Positions 17,604 to 24,762 of a DNA stretch of 32,316 nucleotides are shown here, piece by piece (position 1 is the stretch's first letter; each line of letters starts with the position of its first letter). The DNA is from Methylococcaceae bacterium (GTDB lineage Bacteria > Pseudomonadota > Gammaproteobacteria > Methylococcales > Methylomonadaceae): positions 1 through 32,316 of the forward strand of contig JAIFMS010000197.1 in assembly GCA_020048335.1 (NCBI GenBank), in the 5' to 3' direction. The position numbers and the translations under genes were made by a program. The notes beneath the pieces are model-generated. The model had not been told where the DNA came from. It saw nothing but the letters and a program-made list of their open reading frames with translations, and did not search any database.

Positions 17604-17818
17604 GGTGTTTTCAGCAAGCGGTTTTTATTTTCTTGCCACCATTCTTGCTTAATCTTATTGCCTAATTCAATTAATTCAGAGCTGAAGTTAATTTGTTGTG
17701 CCATTGTCTCAAGCTCTAATAAACGGATTATTTTTGCTAAGGCTTCGGTATTGATAAAGTTTTTGTCTATGCTGATTAATACCTGCTCTGCGGTATTTTC
17801 AATGGTTAATGCGTTCAT
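17600..17818 (-). CDS. Presumed antitoxin of the PIN toxin
   Basis: A 72-residue protein: MNALTIENTAEQVLISIDKNFINTEALAKIIRLLELETMAQ, followed by SSELIELGNKIKQEWWQENKNRLLK. The first half looks like the short beta-helix DNA-binding part of small antitoxins. The family was not named, and the call rests on size, position and the four-base overlap with the PIN gene. CGGAG just upstream of ATG 17818 belongs to the array repeat D1. Confidence 0.7.
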   Translation of the reverse strand: MNALTIENTAEQVLISIDKNFINTEALAKIIRLLELETMAQQINFSSELIELGNKIKQEWWQENKNRLLKTP

Positions 17819-17862
17819 GTTTTTTCTCCGTTTTGTCAATTAAGCCGCGTTTATTTTTTGTG
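17816..17862 (-). repeat. Right-array spacer repeat D1 (3' half of the unit)
   Basis: On the minus strand it reads ...AACGCGGCTTAA, then TTGACAAAACGGAGAAAAAAC, then ATG of the PIN-pair antitoxin. It supplies that gene's ribosome binding site. The frame ending in NAA-stop matches the end of the short reading frame in the full copy at 18963-19049. No start codon remains in this copy. Confidence 0.65.
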
Positions 17863-17911
17863 CTAAAACACACGGCGTAATACGCTAAAGCTATTACTTG
17901 TCGCGGGTTGG

Positions 17912-18907
17912 CTAAAGGTCTATGAGTTTAGATATTCCTGATGCACGTTTTTGTATACCGGATAGTTGGGCTTCTTTTTCTCCTTCAGAGATTATTTCTG
18001 AAAGAGTTGCAGAAAAGTTGTTAATTCTTTTGAAAAGTTTAAAACCAAAAAAAGTGCCTTTAAAACTAAACTTGTCTTTATAGACTGCTTTGCCAAACCC
18101 AACGATTCGAGCTTCTCCAGAGCCAAGTGCGTACCATCCAACGTTTGCAGCTAATTTACTCAATACATACAATCCAAAACCTGAGTTATCAAAAACATTT
18201 CTGCCAGATGAAAGTTTTGTTGTGCGAGATGTTCCAGGTCTAAGTGCTGTTTCAAGAGCAATAATATCGTTTTCTAGCTCATAGGATTCTTTCAAAGTGG
18301 TACATATTCCAACGCCTTCATCTATGACGGCAATTTCTACTCGCCCGTTTATCCAACGCTGTGCGCAGATGTAGCATTCTTTGGCTTGTGAGTGTTCAAA
18401 AGCATTTCTTATAATTTCTCTTATGGAATAAGTGTATACCTTTTGGGCTTCCTCATCTTTATCTGAACCGATGAGAACCTTGGCTAGTTTATTTGCTTCA
18501 TATTGAAGGCTATCATACCAATCTTGTAAACTTTGATCGCAAGGATTAAATTCTGGTCGAATAATTCTTGTAATTGGTAAATAGTTTATATTTCCTCTGG
18601 CTTGGCCAATTCGGTTGCCTTCATTCATGTAGATATAATCAAAGAATCCTACATGACTCAAATAGGAATGTGCCTGAATTGAATTACTTATTCCATCACT
18701 TCTCGACTTAAGACCATTTTGATGTCTGTAGTAAACCCAGTTTCTCAATTTTGATCCGGCAACCAGCATTCCGGTTGGATATGCAAAATTAAGAGCAGAA
18801 AAATCTATGCATACATCATTGGTTTGCTTTAATTGGTCTAGTTTGACAAAAAAATCATATAAGGTGTCTTGGTCAAATTTACTTGGAACTAATAGTGTTT
18901 CACTCAT
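17912..18907 (-). CDS. STAS-like plus GHKL ATPase regulator-like protein
   Basis: The preferred start is ATG 18907 (331 residues); a GTG at 18943 would add 12. The N-terminal part (about 25-70 in the longer count) has the STAS-like string DVCIDFSALNFAYPTGMLVAGSKLRNW. The C-terminal part is a GHKL (HATPase) fold: N-box REIIRNAFEHS, G1 box VIDEGVGI and G2 box NSGFGLYVLSKLA. There is no histidine kinase dimerisation helix or receiver domain, so it resembles anti-sigma kinase/STAS regulators fused in one chain. No sigma factor or effector gene is adjacent. It stands alone between repeats C1 and D1 among toxin-antitoxin pairs. Its job is unknown. Confidence 0.72.
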   Translation of the reverse strand: MSETLLVPSKFDQDTLYDFFVKLDQLKQTNDVCIDFSALNFAYPTGMLVAGSKLRNWVYYRHQNGLKSRSDGISNSIQAHSYLSHVGFFDYIYMNEGNRIGQARGNINYLPITRIIRPEFNPCDQSLQDWYDSLQYEANKLAKVLIGSDKDEEAQKVYTYSIREIIRNAFEHSQAKECYICAQRWINGRVEIAVIDEGVGICTTLKESYELENDIIALETALRPGTSRTTKLSSGRNVFDNSGFGLYVLSKLAANVGWYALGSGEARIVGFGKAVYKDKFSFKGTFFGFKLFKRINNFSATLSEIISEGEKEAQLSGIQKRASGISKLIDL

Positions 18908-18962
18908 TTTATTCTTTTTACCCCACTTTCTTCTCAAACTCACTCAACTCAACCGCACACCG

Positions 18963-19049
18963 ATTAAGCCGCATTTACACTCGCTACAAAATTCAAACTC
19001 AACAATAAGCAAACCGTTGTTATTTTTGTTTTCATAAATCCGCCTCTTG
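18963..19049 (-). repeat. Right-array spacer, full copy: C1 plus the NAA-stop tail
   Basis: The minus strand reads CAAGAGGCGGATTTATG, then a 23-codon frame (18964-19035) that starts MKTKITTVC, has a hydrophobic core and ends SVNAA-stop. This is the layout of a Sec signal peptide that stops at the cleavage site. The first 43 bases recur as C2 and C3, and the tail recurs as D1 and D2. On the + strand the segment near 19005-19026 can form a CAA/TTG-AATAA/TTATT hairpin followed by T-rich sequence. Confidence 0.65.
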
Positions 19050-19052
19050 AAA

Positions 19053-19337
19053 TCAAGCCGCTAATAACTCAACTTTTCGCCCAGCACGAGTCGCTAATGT
19101 CACTAACATATCAAGGCTAAATTTATCCCATTTATTGCGCATTAAATCGGATACCCTAGACTGTCCAATGCCTAACTGCTCTGCCGTTTGTACTTGTGTC
19201 CAGCCGCGTTCAATAATCGTCTCGCGCAATGTTGCTAGCAACTGCGCACGCATTGCCAAAAGTGTGGCTTCTTCGGCTGAAAATCCCAAATCAGCAAACA
19301 CATTGCCACAGGATTCAATAACAGGTTCTTTAGTCAT
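19053..19337 (-). CDS. XRE-family antitoxin
   Basis: A 94-residue protein. The helix-turn-helix is RGWTQVQTAEQLGIGQSRVSDLMRNKWDKFSLDMLVTLATRAGRKVEL, the pattern of HigA2/XRE antitoxins that partner Gp49-type toxins. It overlaps the upstream toxin gene by eight bases and follows it, so the order is toxin then antitoxin. Repeat C1 begins four bases after the stop. Confidence 0.9.
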   Translation of the reverse strand: MTKEPVIESCGNVFADLGFSAEEATLLAMRAQLLATLRETIIERGWTQVQTAEQLGIGQSRVSDLMRNKWDKFSLDMLVTLATRAGRKVELLAA

Positions 19338-19653
19338 GGGAGTTCACCAGTTGTTTATAACGCCGTGCTGCCAGTTCAATATCTTCACGGCGTGTTTTTT
19401 GAGTTGTTTTATGAAAAGCATGGAGGACGTAAACAGCATCATCAAATTTAGCGACATAAACAATTCTCCACTCGCCTTGTACATGAATCCGAATCTCATA
19501 AGCACCTGCGCCTACGGATAGCAAGGGTTTAAAATCGGAAGGCATATTGCCACGTTGCACAGTATCCAGTTCAAATCCTGCACTACGGCGAGCTTCGGCG
19601 GGAAAATTTTTTAAATCATCAAGGCTTGAGCCAATAAAGCTAAGTTTTTTCAT
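19330..19653 (-). CDS. Gp49-like (HigB/RelE superfamily) toxin
   Basis: A 107-residue toxin with the family's block GAYEIRIHVQGEWRIVYVAKFDDAVYVLHAFHKTTQKTRREDIELAARRYKQL. FPAEARRSAGFELDTVQRG near the start is typical too. It belongs to the same superfamily as the toxin at 4647 but is clearly divergent, so it is not a recent duplicate. On the minus strand a TTGCAT/TAAAAT pair with 16-base spacing just upstream is a possible promoter, partly within the tail of repeat C2. Confidence 0.9.
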   Translation of the reverse strand: MKKLSFIGSSLDDLKNFPAEARRSAGFELDTVQRGNMPSDFKPLLSVGAGAYEIRIHVQGEWRIVYVAKFDDAVYVLHAFHKTTQKTRREDIELAARRYKQLVNSHD

Positions 19654-19698
19654 GCGGACATTTTATCTAAGTATTTTGATAATGCAACATAACGCAAC

Positions 19699-19741
19699 AA
19701 GCAAACCCTTGTTATTTTTGTTTTCATAAATTCGCCTGTTG
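19699..19741 (-). repeat. Right-array spacer repeat C2 (5' half of the unit)
   Basis: A 43-base copy of the C repeat (CAACAGGCGAATTTATG, then AAAACAAAAATAACAAGGG). It overlaps the end of the DUF2442 gene and supplies its last codons and TGA stop. A 25-codon frame starts at its ATG but lacks the signal-peptide character of C1. On the + strand AACAAG and CTTGTT form a hairpin followed by ATTTTTG. Confidence 0.68.
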
Positions 19742-19987
19742 GGTGGCATTGTTAAATGGTTTTGATTTTAAATAAACCGTATCAGGACAAAAATCCACTT
19801 CATCAAACCAACTTAACGTGCCGTATGCAACCTGCACTTGCTTAAAATAACTCGGATTAGTCAAAACTTGAAAAACCGGCAGCGTTAAATAGTCTGACAC
19901 ATCAAAAATCCGTTGTTCTTGGTTAGTAAAAGTAACTAAAAGTTGATGATGATTTAGCACTTCTGCACAAATAACACGCGGATTCAT
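19724..19987 (-). CDS. DUF2442 protein
   Basis: An 87-residue protein with the DUF2442 pattern: MNPRVICAEVLNHHQLLVTFTNQEQRIFDVSDYL, then FKQVQVAYGTLSWFDEVDFCPDTVYLKS. DUF2442 proteins commonly pair with DUF4160 proteins and are suspected toxin-antitoxin partners, though no activity is established to my knowledge. It starts two bases after the DUF4160 stop. Its last residues are encoded by repeat C2, which suggests the original 3' end was replaced when the module joined the array. Confidence 0.87.
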   Translation of the reverse strand: MNPRVICAEVLNHHQLLVTFTNQEQRIFDVSDYLTLPVFQVLTNPSYFKQVQVAYGTLSWFDEVDFCPDTVYLKSKPFNNATQQANL

Positions 19988-19989
19988 GA

Positions 19990-20259
19990 TTAACGCAAGG
20001 GATCTATTTTAAAAATTGGTTCACCGCGTACTGCTAATTTCCAGTCCGCCATCAACTCCTCTTCGTGAATCGCAATCCATGCTTGCACCATTCTTAACTT
20101 TTTTAACGGCAAGTCACCGCTGAGTAATTCACCATCAGGAATTTTTAATACCGCTGTAAAGTCTTGGTATTCAACGTGAATATGAGGCGATTTGTGTTGG
20201 TCTACGTCTTTGAAATACATCATAATTAAGATGCCATAGAACATACTGATGGTGGGCAT
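19990..20259 (-). CDS. DUF4160 protein
   Basis: An 89-residue protein with the family's landmarks: MPTISMFYGILIMMYFKDVDQHKSPHIHVEYQDF and IPDGELLSGDLPLKKLRMVQAWIAIHEEELMADW. DUF4160 occurs next to DUF2442 in many bacteria and is treated as a possible toxin-antitoxin-like pair. The ribosome binding site CGGAG comes from repeat D2. Confidence 0.88.
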   Translation of the reverse strand: MPTISMFYGILIMMYFKDVDQHKSPHIHVEYQDFTAVLKIPDGELLSGDLPLKKLRMVQAWIAIHEEELMADWKLAVRGEPIFKIDPLR

Positions 20260-20302
20260 GGTTTTTTCTCCGTTTTGTTAATTAAACCACGTTTGTTTTT
20301 CG
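20257..20302 (-). repeat. Right-array spacer repeat D2 (3' half of the unit)
   Basis: The minus strand reads AACGTGGTTTAA, then TTAACAAAACGGAGAAAAAAC, then the start of the DUF4160 gene. It matches D1 closely over about 45 bases, including the ribosome binding site. A residual frame ends NVV-stop, where D1 and C1 end NAA-stop. Confidence 0.65.
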
Positions 20303-20316
20303 TTTGTCTGCTTTTT

Positions 20317-20667
20317 TCAAACAGCCAATTCCAGCAAAATATCAGGATGCTTTTCTGCCACCTTGAGTAACGTTTTAGCCGCGCCTGACGGTTGTTTTCT
20401 GCCCTGTTCCCATTCCTGCAAAGTCCGCACCGACACGCCCAGCAATTTCGCAAACTGCGATTGTGATAACTGAGTTTTCATCCGTGTATAAACAATATCA
20501 GACAAAATATCCTCACGTTCTACCGTACCATCCGCTAATGTAATCAAACGTTTTACTGTGCCGTTATTTTGTGGAATAAATTCAGTTTTTCGCGCCATTT
20601 TTCCTGTATTCATTTCTTGCACAGATTGCAACAAATCACTGCAAAACTGTTCCATTTCAGTGTCCAT
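20317..20667 (-). CDS. Orphan XRE antitoxin (NadS-like)
   Basis: A 116-residue protein if ATG 20667 is used, giving MDTEMEQFCSDLLQSVQEM, the usual start of NadS-like antitoxins; TTG 20685 would add six residues. The C-terminal helix-turn-helix is LSQSQFAKLLGVSVRTLQEWEQGRKQPSGAAKTLLKVAEKHPDILLEL. Such antitoxins normally follow a RelE-like toxin gene. Here the upstream space to the ABC ATPase gene is 162 bases and holds only repeat C3, so the toxin is missing. Confidence 0.83.
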   Translation of the reverse strand: MDTEMEQFCSDLLQSVQEMNTGKMARKTEFIPQNNGTVKRLITLADGTVEREDILSDIVYTRMKTQLSQSQFAKLLGVSVRTLQEWEQGRKQPSGAAKTLLKVAEKHPDILLELAV

Positions 20668-20745
20668 TTTCTGCATATTTTTCAAAGATGGGAGTTTCTA
20701 TGATTGTGTACATGAAAAAATTATACGCTTATGGCGGATAGAAGC

Positions 20746-20788
20746 GAGCAAACCGTTGTTGTTTTTGTTTTCATAAATTCGCCTGTTG
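20746..20788 (-). repeat. Right-array spacer repeat C3 (5' half of the unit)
   Basis: The third copy of the 43-base C repeat, on the minus strand CAACAGGCGAATTTATG, then AAAACAAAAACAACAACGG. It opens a 17-codon frame. It lies 42 bases after the ABC ATPase gene and marks the right-hand edge of the second array. Confidence 0.68.
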
Positions 20789-20829
20789 AGTGACATCGAA
20801 AACTCAAGTCATAAACGCAATTCCAGCCC

Positions 20830-21546
20830 TCATGCGGCTTTGCCGCGCACTGTCAACTCATCAGATGCCACCAACCCATCCACAAAATGCACAATCCGTT
20901 TAGCATACTCTGCCATATCAGGTTCATGTGTCACCATCAAAATCGTAATACCCAAATCCTGATTAAAAGCACACAACATTTCCATAATTTCACGACTGCG
21001 TGCTGAATCCAAATTGCCCGTTGGCTCATCTGCAAGCAGCACCGCAGGCTCACTCACAATCGCCCGCGCAATCGCCACCCGCTGCTGCTGTCCACCTGAT
21101 AACTCAGCGGGTGTATGGTCTTCCCAACCTTTTAACCCGACAATATCCAAGGCGCGACGTGAGCGGGTGCGCCGTTCCTGCTTAGGCATTCCTCGATAAA
21201 TCAGCGGCAATTCCACATTTTCCAACGCCGATGTACGCGACAATAAATTAAACCCTTGAAACACAAAGCCCAAATAATGTCGGCGTAATAAAGCCCGTTG
21301 ATTGCGCGACAAGGTATTGACTTCCACATCTTGAAAAAAATAACTGCCGCTGGTAGGAATATCCAAACAGCCTAAGATATTCATGCAGGTGGATTTTCCA
21401 GAACCGCTTGGCCCCATCACAGATACAAATTCACCGCGATAAATCTTTAAATCGACATTGTGCAGCGCAACCATTTCCGCCGCACCTTCGCCATAGACTT
21501 TGCGAATTCCACGCAATTCAATAATGGGGCGTTCCGTTATCGTCAT
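20830..21546 (-). CDS. MacB/LolD-type ABC transporter ATPase
   Basis: A 238-residue ATPase: Walker A GPSGSGKS (45-52), Q-loop FVFQGFNLL, signature [14 protein letters not shown], Walker [13 protein letters not shown] and H-loop [16 protein letters not shown] and [20 protein letters not shown] are typical of MacB/LolD/FtsE-type ATPases that power mechanotransmission through an FtsX-like permease. It lies six bases downstream of the adaptor gene, so they are an operon. The expected permease gene does not follow; repeat C3 and an antitoxin do. Confidence 0.93.
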   Translation of the reverse strand: MTITERPIIELRGIRKVYGEGAAEMVALHNVDLKIYRGEFVSVMGPSGSGKSTCMNILGCLDIPTSGSYFFQDVEVNTLSRNQRALLRRHYLGFVFQGFNLLSRTSALENVELPLIYRGMPKQERRTRSRRALDIVGLKGWEDHTPAELSGGQQQRVAIARAIVSEPAVLLADEPTGNLDSARSREIMEMLCAFNQDLGITILMVTHEPDMAEYAKRIVHFVDGLVASDELTVRGKAA

Positions 21547-21552
21547 TTTGGA

Positions 21553-22833
21553 CTACTCGCCGTATTCCACAATCACTTCCATCCCTTCATGCAGTTTATC
21601 AGAGATGACCGCATTCATTTCTCCATCATTCAAGCCCAAGGTAACAGGAATGGCCACAGGTTTGTCTTGTTTTAACACCCAAACTTGTGGCGGAGCTTTA
21701 GCTTCTTTGACTTTTCCGCCCTGTTTATTGCCTGTTCGGGTATCTAACCGCCGTGGTAACAATTTTTCCAAAAAGGTGGGTTTGGATTGTTTTTCCCTTT
21801 TATCAGGTGGGGTAAAACGCAATGCTGCTGAAGGGACTAATAAGGTATCATGCAGGTGTTCAACCACCATTTCAGCGGTGGCTGTCATTCCAGGACGCAG
21901 CAGTAAATCGCTATTATTAACCAGCAAAATAGTTTCGTAAGTGACAACCCCTGTGAGGGTTTCAGGTGCGTAGCGAATTTGACTGATGGTTGCGGGAAAA
22001 TGTTTATCAGGATAGGCATCAACGGTAAAACTTGCCGCCTGTCCGATTTTTATTTTTCCCACGTCAGCCTCATCCACATCAACGTGCAGCTCCATTTCAG
22101 TTAAATTTTCTGCCACAGTAAACATCACAGGCGTTTGCAAAGAAGCGGCAACCGTTTGCCCTTTTTCAATTTTACGATTCAACACAATTCCACTAATCGG
22201 TGTGCGAATGCTGGCTTTAATCAAATTGGTTTGATTCAGTTTTAACTGCCCTTCTGCCTGCGCAATTGAACCTAACACCACTTTTTGTTGCGCCAACGCC
22301 CGTTGTAAATTAGCTTGTGCAGCAATTAAATCTTGTTTAGCAGGCAGTTGCCCCCCGCTTAAACGGCGGGCTTTTTCAATAAATGCCAAGGCTTGTTTTT
22401 TCTCGATAATAGTCGCTTGCGCAGCGGTCAAATTTGCTTGCGCTTGTGCTAAAGCCCCGGCAGATTGTTTGACTTGCGCTTCTAAAATGCGAGTATCCAA
22501 CGTTGCCAATACCTGCCCTGCGACAACATGGTCATTAAAGTCGGCTTTGATTTCTGCCACCGTGCCTGATACCTCAATCCCAATATCCACTTGAGTTACT
22601 GGCTCTAATCGCCCTGTTGCGGTTACTTCTATCGTTAAATCCCCGCGTTTAATCGTTTCCATTTCAAATTGCGGGGTTTTTTCTTTAGTTTCCTTAAAAA
22701 ACAAAACTTTTATGCCAAACAGCGTGAGCAATAGCACAAGGCTAGCGATAACAAAAAAGGTGTATTTTTTGCGACGATTAAGGGACTCATCCGTTTTAAG
22801 AGCAGCCCCTGCGGTGACTTGTTTATCTAACAT
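21553..22833 (-). CDS. MacA-type periplasmic adaptor (RND/HlyD family)
   Basis: A 426-residue membrane-fusion protein. The N-terminal anchor is TFFVIASLVLLLTLFGIKVLFF (about 25-46). The lipoyl half-motif VEVSATGRLEPVTQVDIGIEVSGTV-like segment follows near 70-95. A long alpha-helical hairpin rich in A, Q and K runs to about 210, and the beta-barrel region contains GIVLNRKIEKGQTVAASLQTPVMFTVAENL and LLRPGMTATAEMV. A basic, proline-rich insert near 345-380 is unusual. It would link an inner-membrane MacB-type pump to an outer-membrane channel for efflux of a peptide, macrolide or similar compound. The substrate cannot be told. Confidence 0.9.
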   Translation of the reverse strand: MLDKQVTAGAALKTDESLNRRKKYTFFVIASLVLLLTLFGIKVLFFKETKEKTPQFEMETIKRGDLTIEVTATGRLEPVTQVDIGIEVSGTVAEIKADFNDHVVAGQVLATLDTRILEAQVKQSAGALAQAQANLTAAQATIIEKKQALAFIEKARRLSGGQLPAKQDLIAAQANLQRALAQQKVVLGSIAQAEGQLKLNQTNLIKASIRTPISGIVLNRKIEKGQTVAASLQTPVMFTVAENLTEMELHVDVDEADVGKIKIGQAASFTVDAYPDKHFPATISQIRYAPETLTGVVTYETILLVNNSDLLLRPGMTATAEMVVEHLHDTLLVPSAALRFTPPDKREKQSKPTFLEKLLPRRLDTRTGNKQGGKVKEAKAPPQVWVLKQDKPVAIPVTLGLNDGEMNAVISDKLHEGMEVIVEYGE

Positions 22834-22923
22834 TGTGCTTCTGGAAAAGTGAAAAAAAGTGTTATTAGCCGCATAGTATAGTAAATTTCGCTCCTACACT
22901 TGATAGGATTAGGATTTAAGCGC

Positions 22924-23697
22924 ATGAATTTTTTTATTTCTTTCACCGTCACCGTGATTTTTATCGGTCTGATTTTTTACGGTTTATATTATCTGGTGGG
23001 CGGCGCGTTAGGATTAGCCACCGCCGATTGGCTGATTGGCTTTTTCAGTGTGCTGTGGTTATTATTTATTGTCACTGTGCCGTGGAATGCCTATTTTAAA
23101 GCTAAAGAAGTGTTAGATGAGGCGGCGATTTCTAAACGCAACGACATCCTGGTGATTGAAGAAAGTTTGCTGTATGTCAAAAAAGTAACCCAGGTTGCGT
23201 TGATTGTTTCACTGGGATTACACGTTATTTCAGCCGCTGTTTTGTATTATATTGCCAGCTCGGGCATTAGCGTCACAGGCTATTATGCCGCGATAGTGTG
23301 CTTATTGTTTACATTTTTGCGCCCTGCGGTGCGTTTTTATAAATATTTACAAAAAAGATTAAACACTATTCGGCAAGAATTTCGTTATCCGCGTGAAGAT
23401 ATTAATAGTTTATTAGAGGATATAACGCACATTAAACAAGATGTGGCCTTTATTTTGGCGGAGTTAAGTGATAAAGAAGGGGATACTTCGTGGCGCAATT
23501 CTATTAGCCACTATTGTCAACAGACTGATAAAGCAGTGTCAGAAATACAAAGCAATCTTGCAAAAAATGAAACCCAATTAAGCCATGAAGTGGATAAATT
23601 AACCCAATCGCATAACGCGCTCGTGACGCGGATGGTTGATAATGCACAAGTTTTAGAAAGCATTAAAGTGATTGGGCGATTTTTCAAAGGGCTTTAA
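22924..23697 (+). CDS. Uncharacterised inner-membrane protein with coiled-coil tail
   Basis: A 257-residue protein that I do not recognise. Four hydrophobic segments occupy the first half: FFISFTVTVIFIGLIFYGLYY, WLIGFFSVLWLLFIVTVPW, VALIVSLGLHVISAAVLYYI, and YYAAIVCLLFTFLRPAVRF. The second half is soluble and helical (INSLLEDITHIKQDVAFILAEL, then SEIQSNLAKNETQLSHEVDKL), a likely coiled coil. ATG 22924 is preferred, with AGGA some 12 bases upstream. Its stop overlaps the converging gene by three bases. Confidence 0.75.
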   Translation: MNFFISFTVTVIFIGLIFYGLYYLVGGALGLATADWLIGFFSVLWLLFIVTVPWNAYFKAKEVLDEAAISKRNDILVIEESLLYVKKVTQVALIVSLGLHVISAAVLYYIASSGISVTGYYAAIVCLLFTFLRPAVRFYKYLQKRLNTIRQEFRYPREDINSLLEDITHIKQDVAFILAELSDKEGDTSWRNSISHYCQQTDKAVSEIQSNLAKNETQLSHEVDKLTQSHNALVTRMVDNAQVLESIKVIGRFFKGL

Positions 23698-24299
23698 CGA
23701 ATTTTTTTGATTAGTTTACTTTTAATTTCACACAAAAATATATCCACATCAGGTTTTAAACGCCAATACGCATCGTCCAATTTTTCAGGTTTGAGTTTTT
23801 TAGGTTCTTTCCAGCCTGAAAATTGGGCGAGTTCTTTATCAACCCGACCTGCGTGTTTAATGCAATTATTAATACAGCGCAATTCATCATACGCCGAATA
23901 ACCCAGTAAATCTTCCATATCACACAGTGTTTTTTTAAACAGCTTTTTTAATTCTTTGTGTTTGTAAATTAATTTCAATTCTTCTTTACTGAATAAGCCG
24001 CAAAATCCCAGCATATCTTTGATTGCCATTTCAATGGTTTTATGAAATGCCACTAAGCGCATTTCACAGGCTAATTCAGTGGTACGTTTACTTAAAAAAT
24101 CTTCATCGGATATTTCCTCTAATAATGGTGCATCTTCTTCCTCAGATTTTTCATTCAGATTGGGTTTAAATGAGGCACGCGCGTGTGTGACGGCGTGATA
24201 AATACCGTTCATCATTTCTTCTGCATAATTGGCAGCTAAAGAAATATTTAATTGCGTCAACGCACGTTTTGATTGTTGTTTCATGCTTTGAAATGACAT
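23694..24299 (-). CDS. Uncharacterised HEPN-like helical protein
   Basis: A 201-residue, mostly helical protein with an acidic linker (EKSEEEDAPLLEEISDED) after about 50 residues. The second half has FHKTIEMAIKDMLGFCGLFS and YDELRCINNCIKHAGRVDKEL. The NxxKH string is reminiscent of HEPN-type proteins (NAIKHG), but the match is too short for a firm call. AGGAG precedes the ATG. It converges with the membrane protein gene, and the two stop codons overlap. Confidence 0.6.
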   Translation of the reverse strand: MSFQSMKQQSKRALTQLNISLAANYAEEMMNGIYHAVTHARASFKPNLNEKSEEEDAPLLEEISDEDFLSKRTTELACEMRLVAFHKTIEMAIKDMLGFCGLFSKEELKLIYKHKELKKLFKKTLCDMEDLLGYSAYDELRCINNCIKHAGRVDKELAQFSGWKEPKKLKPEKLDDAYWRLKPDVDIFLCEIKSKLIKKIR

Positions 24300-24762
24300 A
24301 AAAGCTCCTGAGGGATGATAAGTAATGAATCGAAAGTTATTGGGTATTGTTAAATCCCCCCTAGCTCCCTTTAAAAAAGGGGGAACTCCCTCCTTTCATA
24401 AAGGAGGGTTGGGGTGGATTTAAAAATGTAAATGCCTGATAACTTATGTATTTCTACTTAAGCTAAAAATTGTTTCACAAGGCTTTGTGCAACCTTGAAA
24501 AATTGACTTTGATTATAAAGCTACTTAATGACAATTTAATGTCGGTAGTGCGATGAAGAAATAATAAAAAATAAGCTATTTAGCGAATATAAACTGAGTT
24601 AAATAACCTTGTTTTTCATTTTAAGACTTACAAAGACAGGGGTTTTATACAAAATAATAGCTTAAATTGGCTCTAAAACAGGTATTTTCTAGGTTAACTG
24701 TGGCATTTGGCTTAAAAATTGCTCATTTTGTTGACCTATCATCTTTAAAGGGAAGACTTTGA
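24300..24762. other. Intergenic region upstream of the TonB receptor gene
   Basis: 463 bases without a gene. It holds the palindromic element at 24350-24424 and an AT-rich remainder. A small hairpin AAGG...CCTT lies near 24480-24500. No cobalamin riboswitch landmark and no clear Fur-type 19-bp palindrome was seen upstream of the receptor. The long leader may carry regulation that I cannot identify. Confidence 0.5.
24350..24424. mobile_element. MITE-like palindromic element M1
   Basis: The ends TTAAATCC and GGATTTAA are inverted repeats (about 13 bp with one mismatch). Inside are two hairpins, CCCTTT-AAAAAAGGG and the perfect 9-bp CCCTCCTTT-cat-AAAGGAGGG. The right flank to about 24470 resembles that of the other copies, so the unit may be longer. 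It is non-coding. Confidence 0.6.

Noticed and set aside
17816-20788. CRISPR array
   Set aside because: The C and D repeats are hundreds of bases apart with genes between them. There are no short regular spacers and no cas genes.
24300-24762. Cobalamin riboswitch upstream of the TonB receptor
   Set aside because: bluB in the window made this worth checking, but no B12-box-like or conserved riboswitch core was recognised in the leader.
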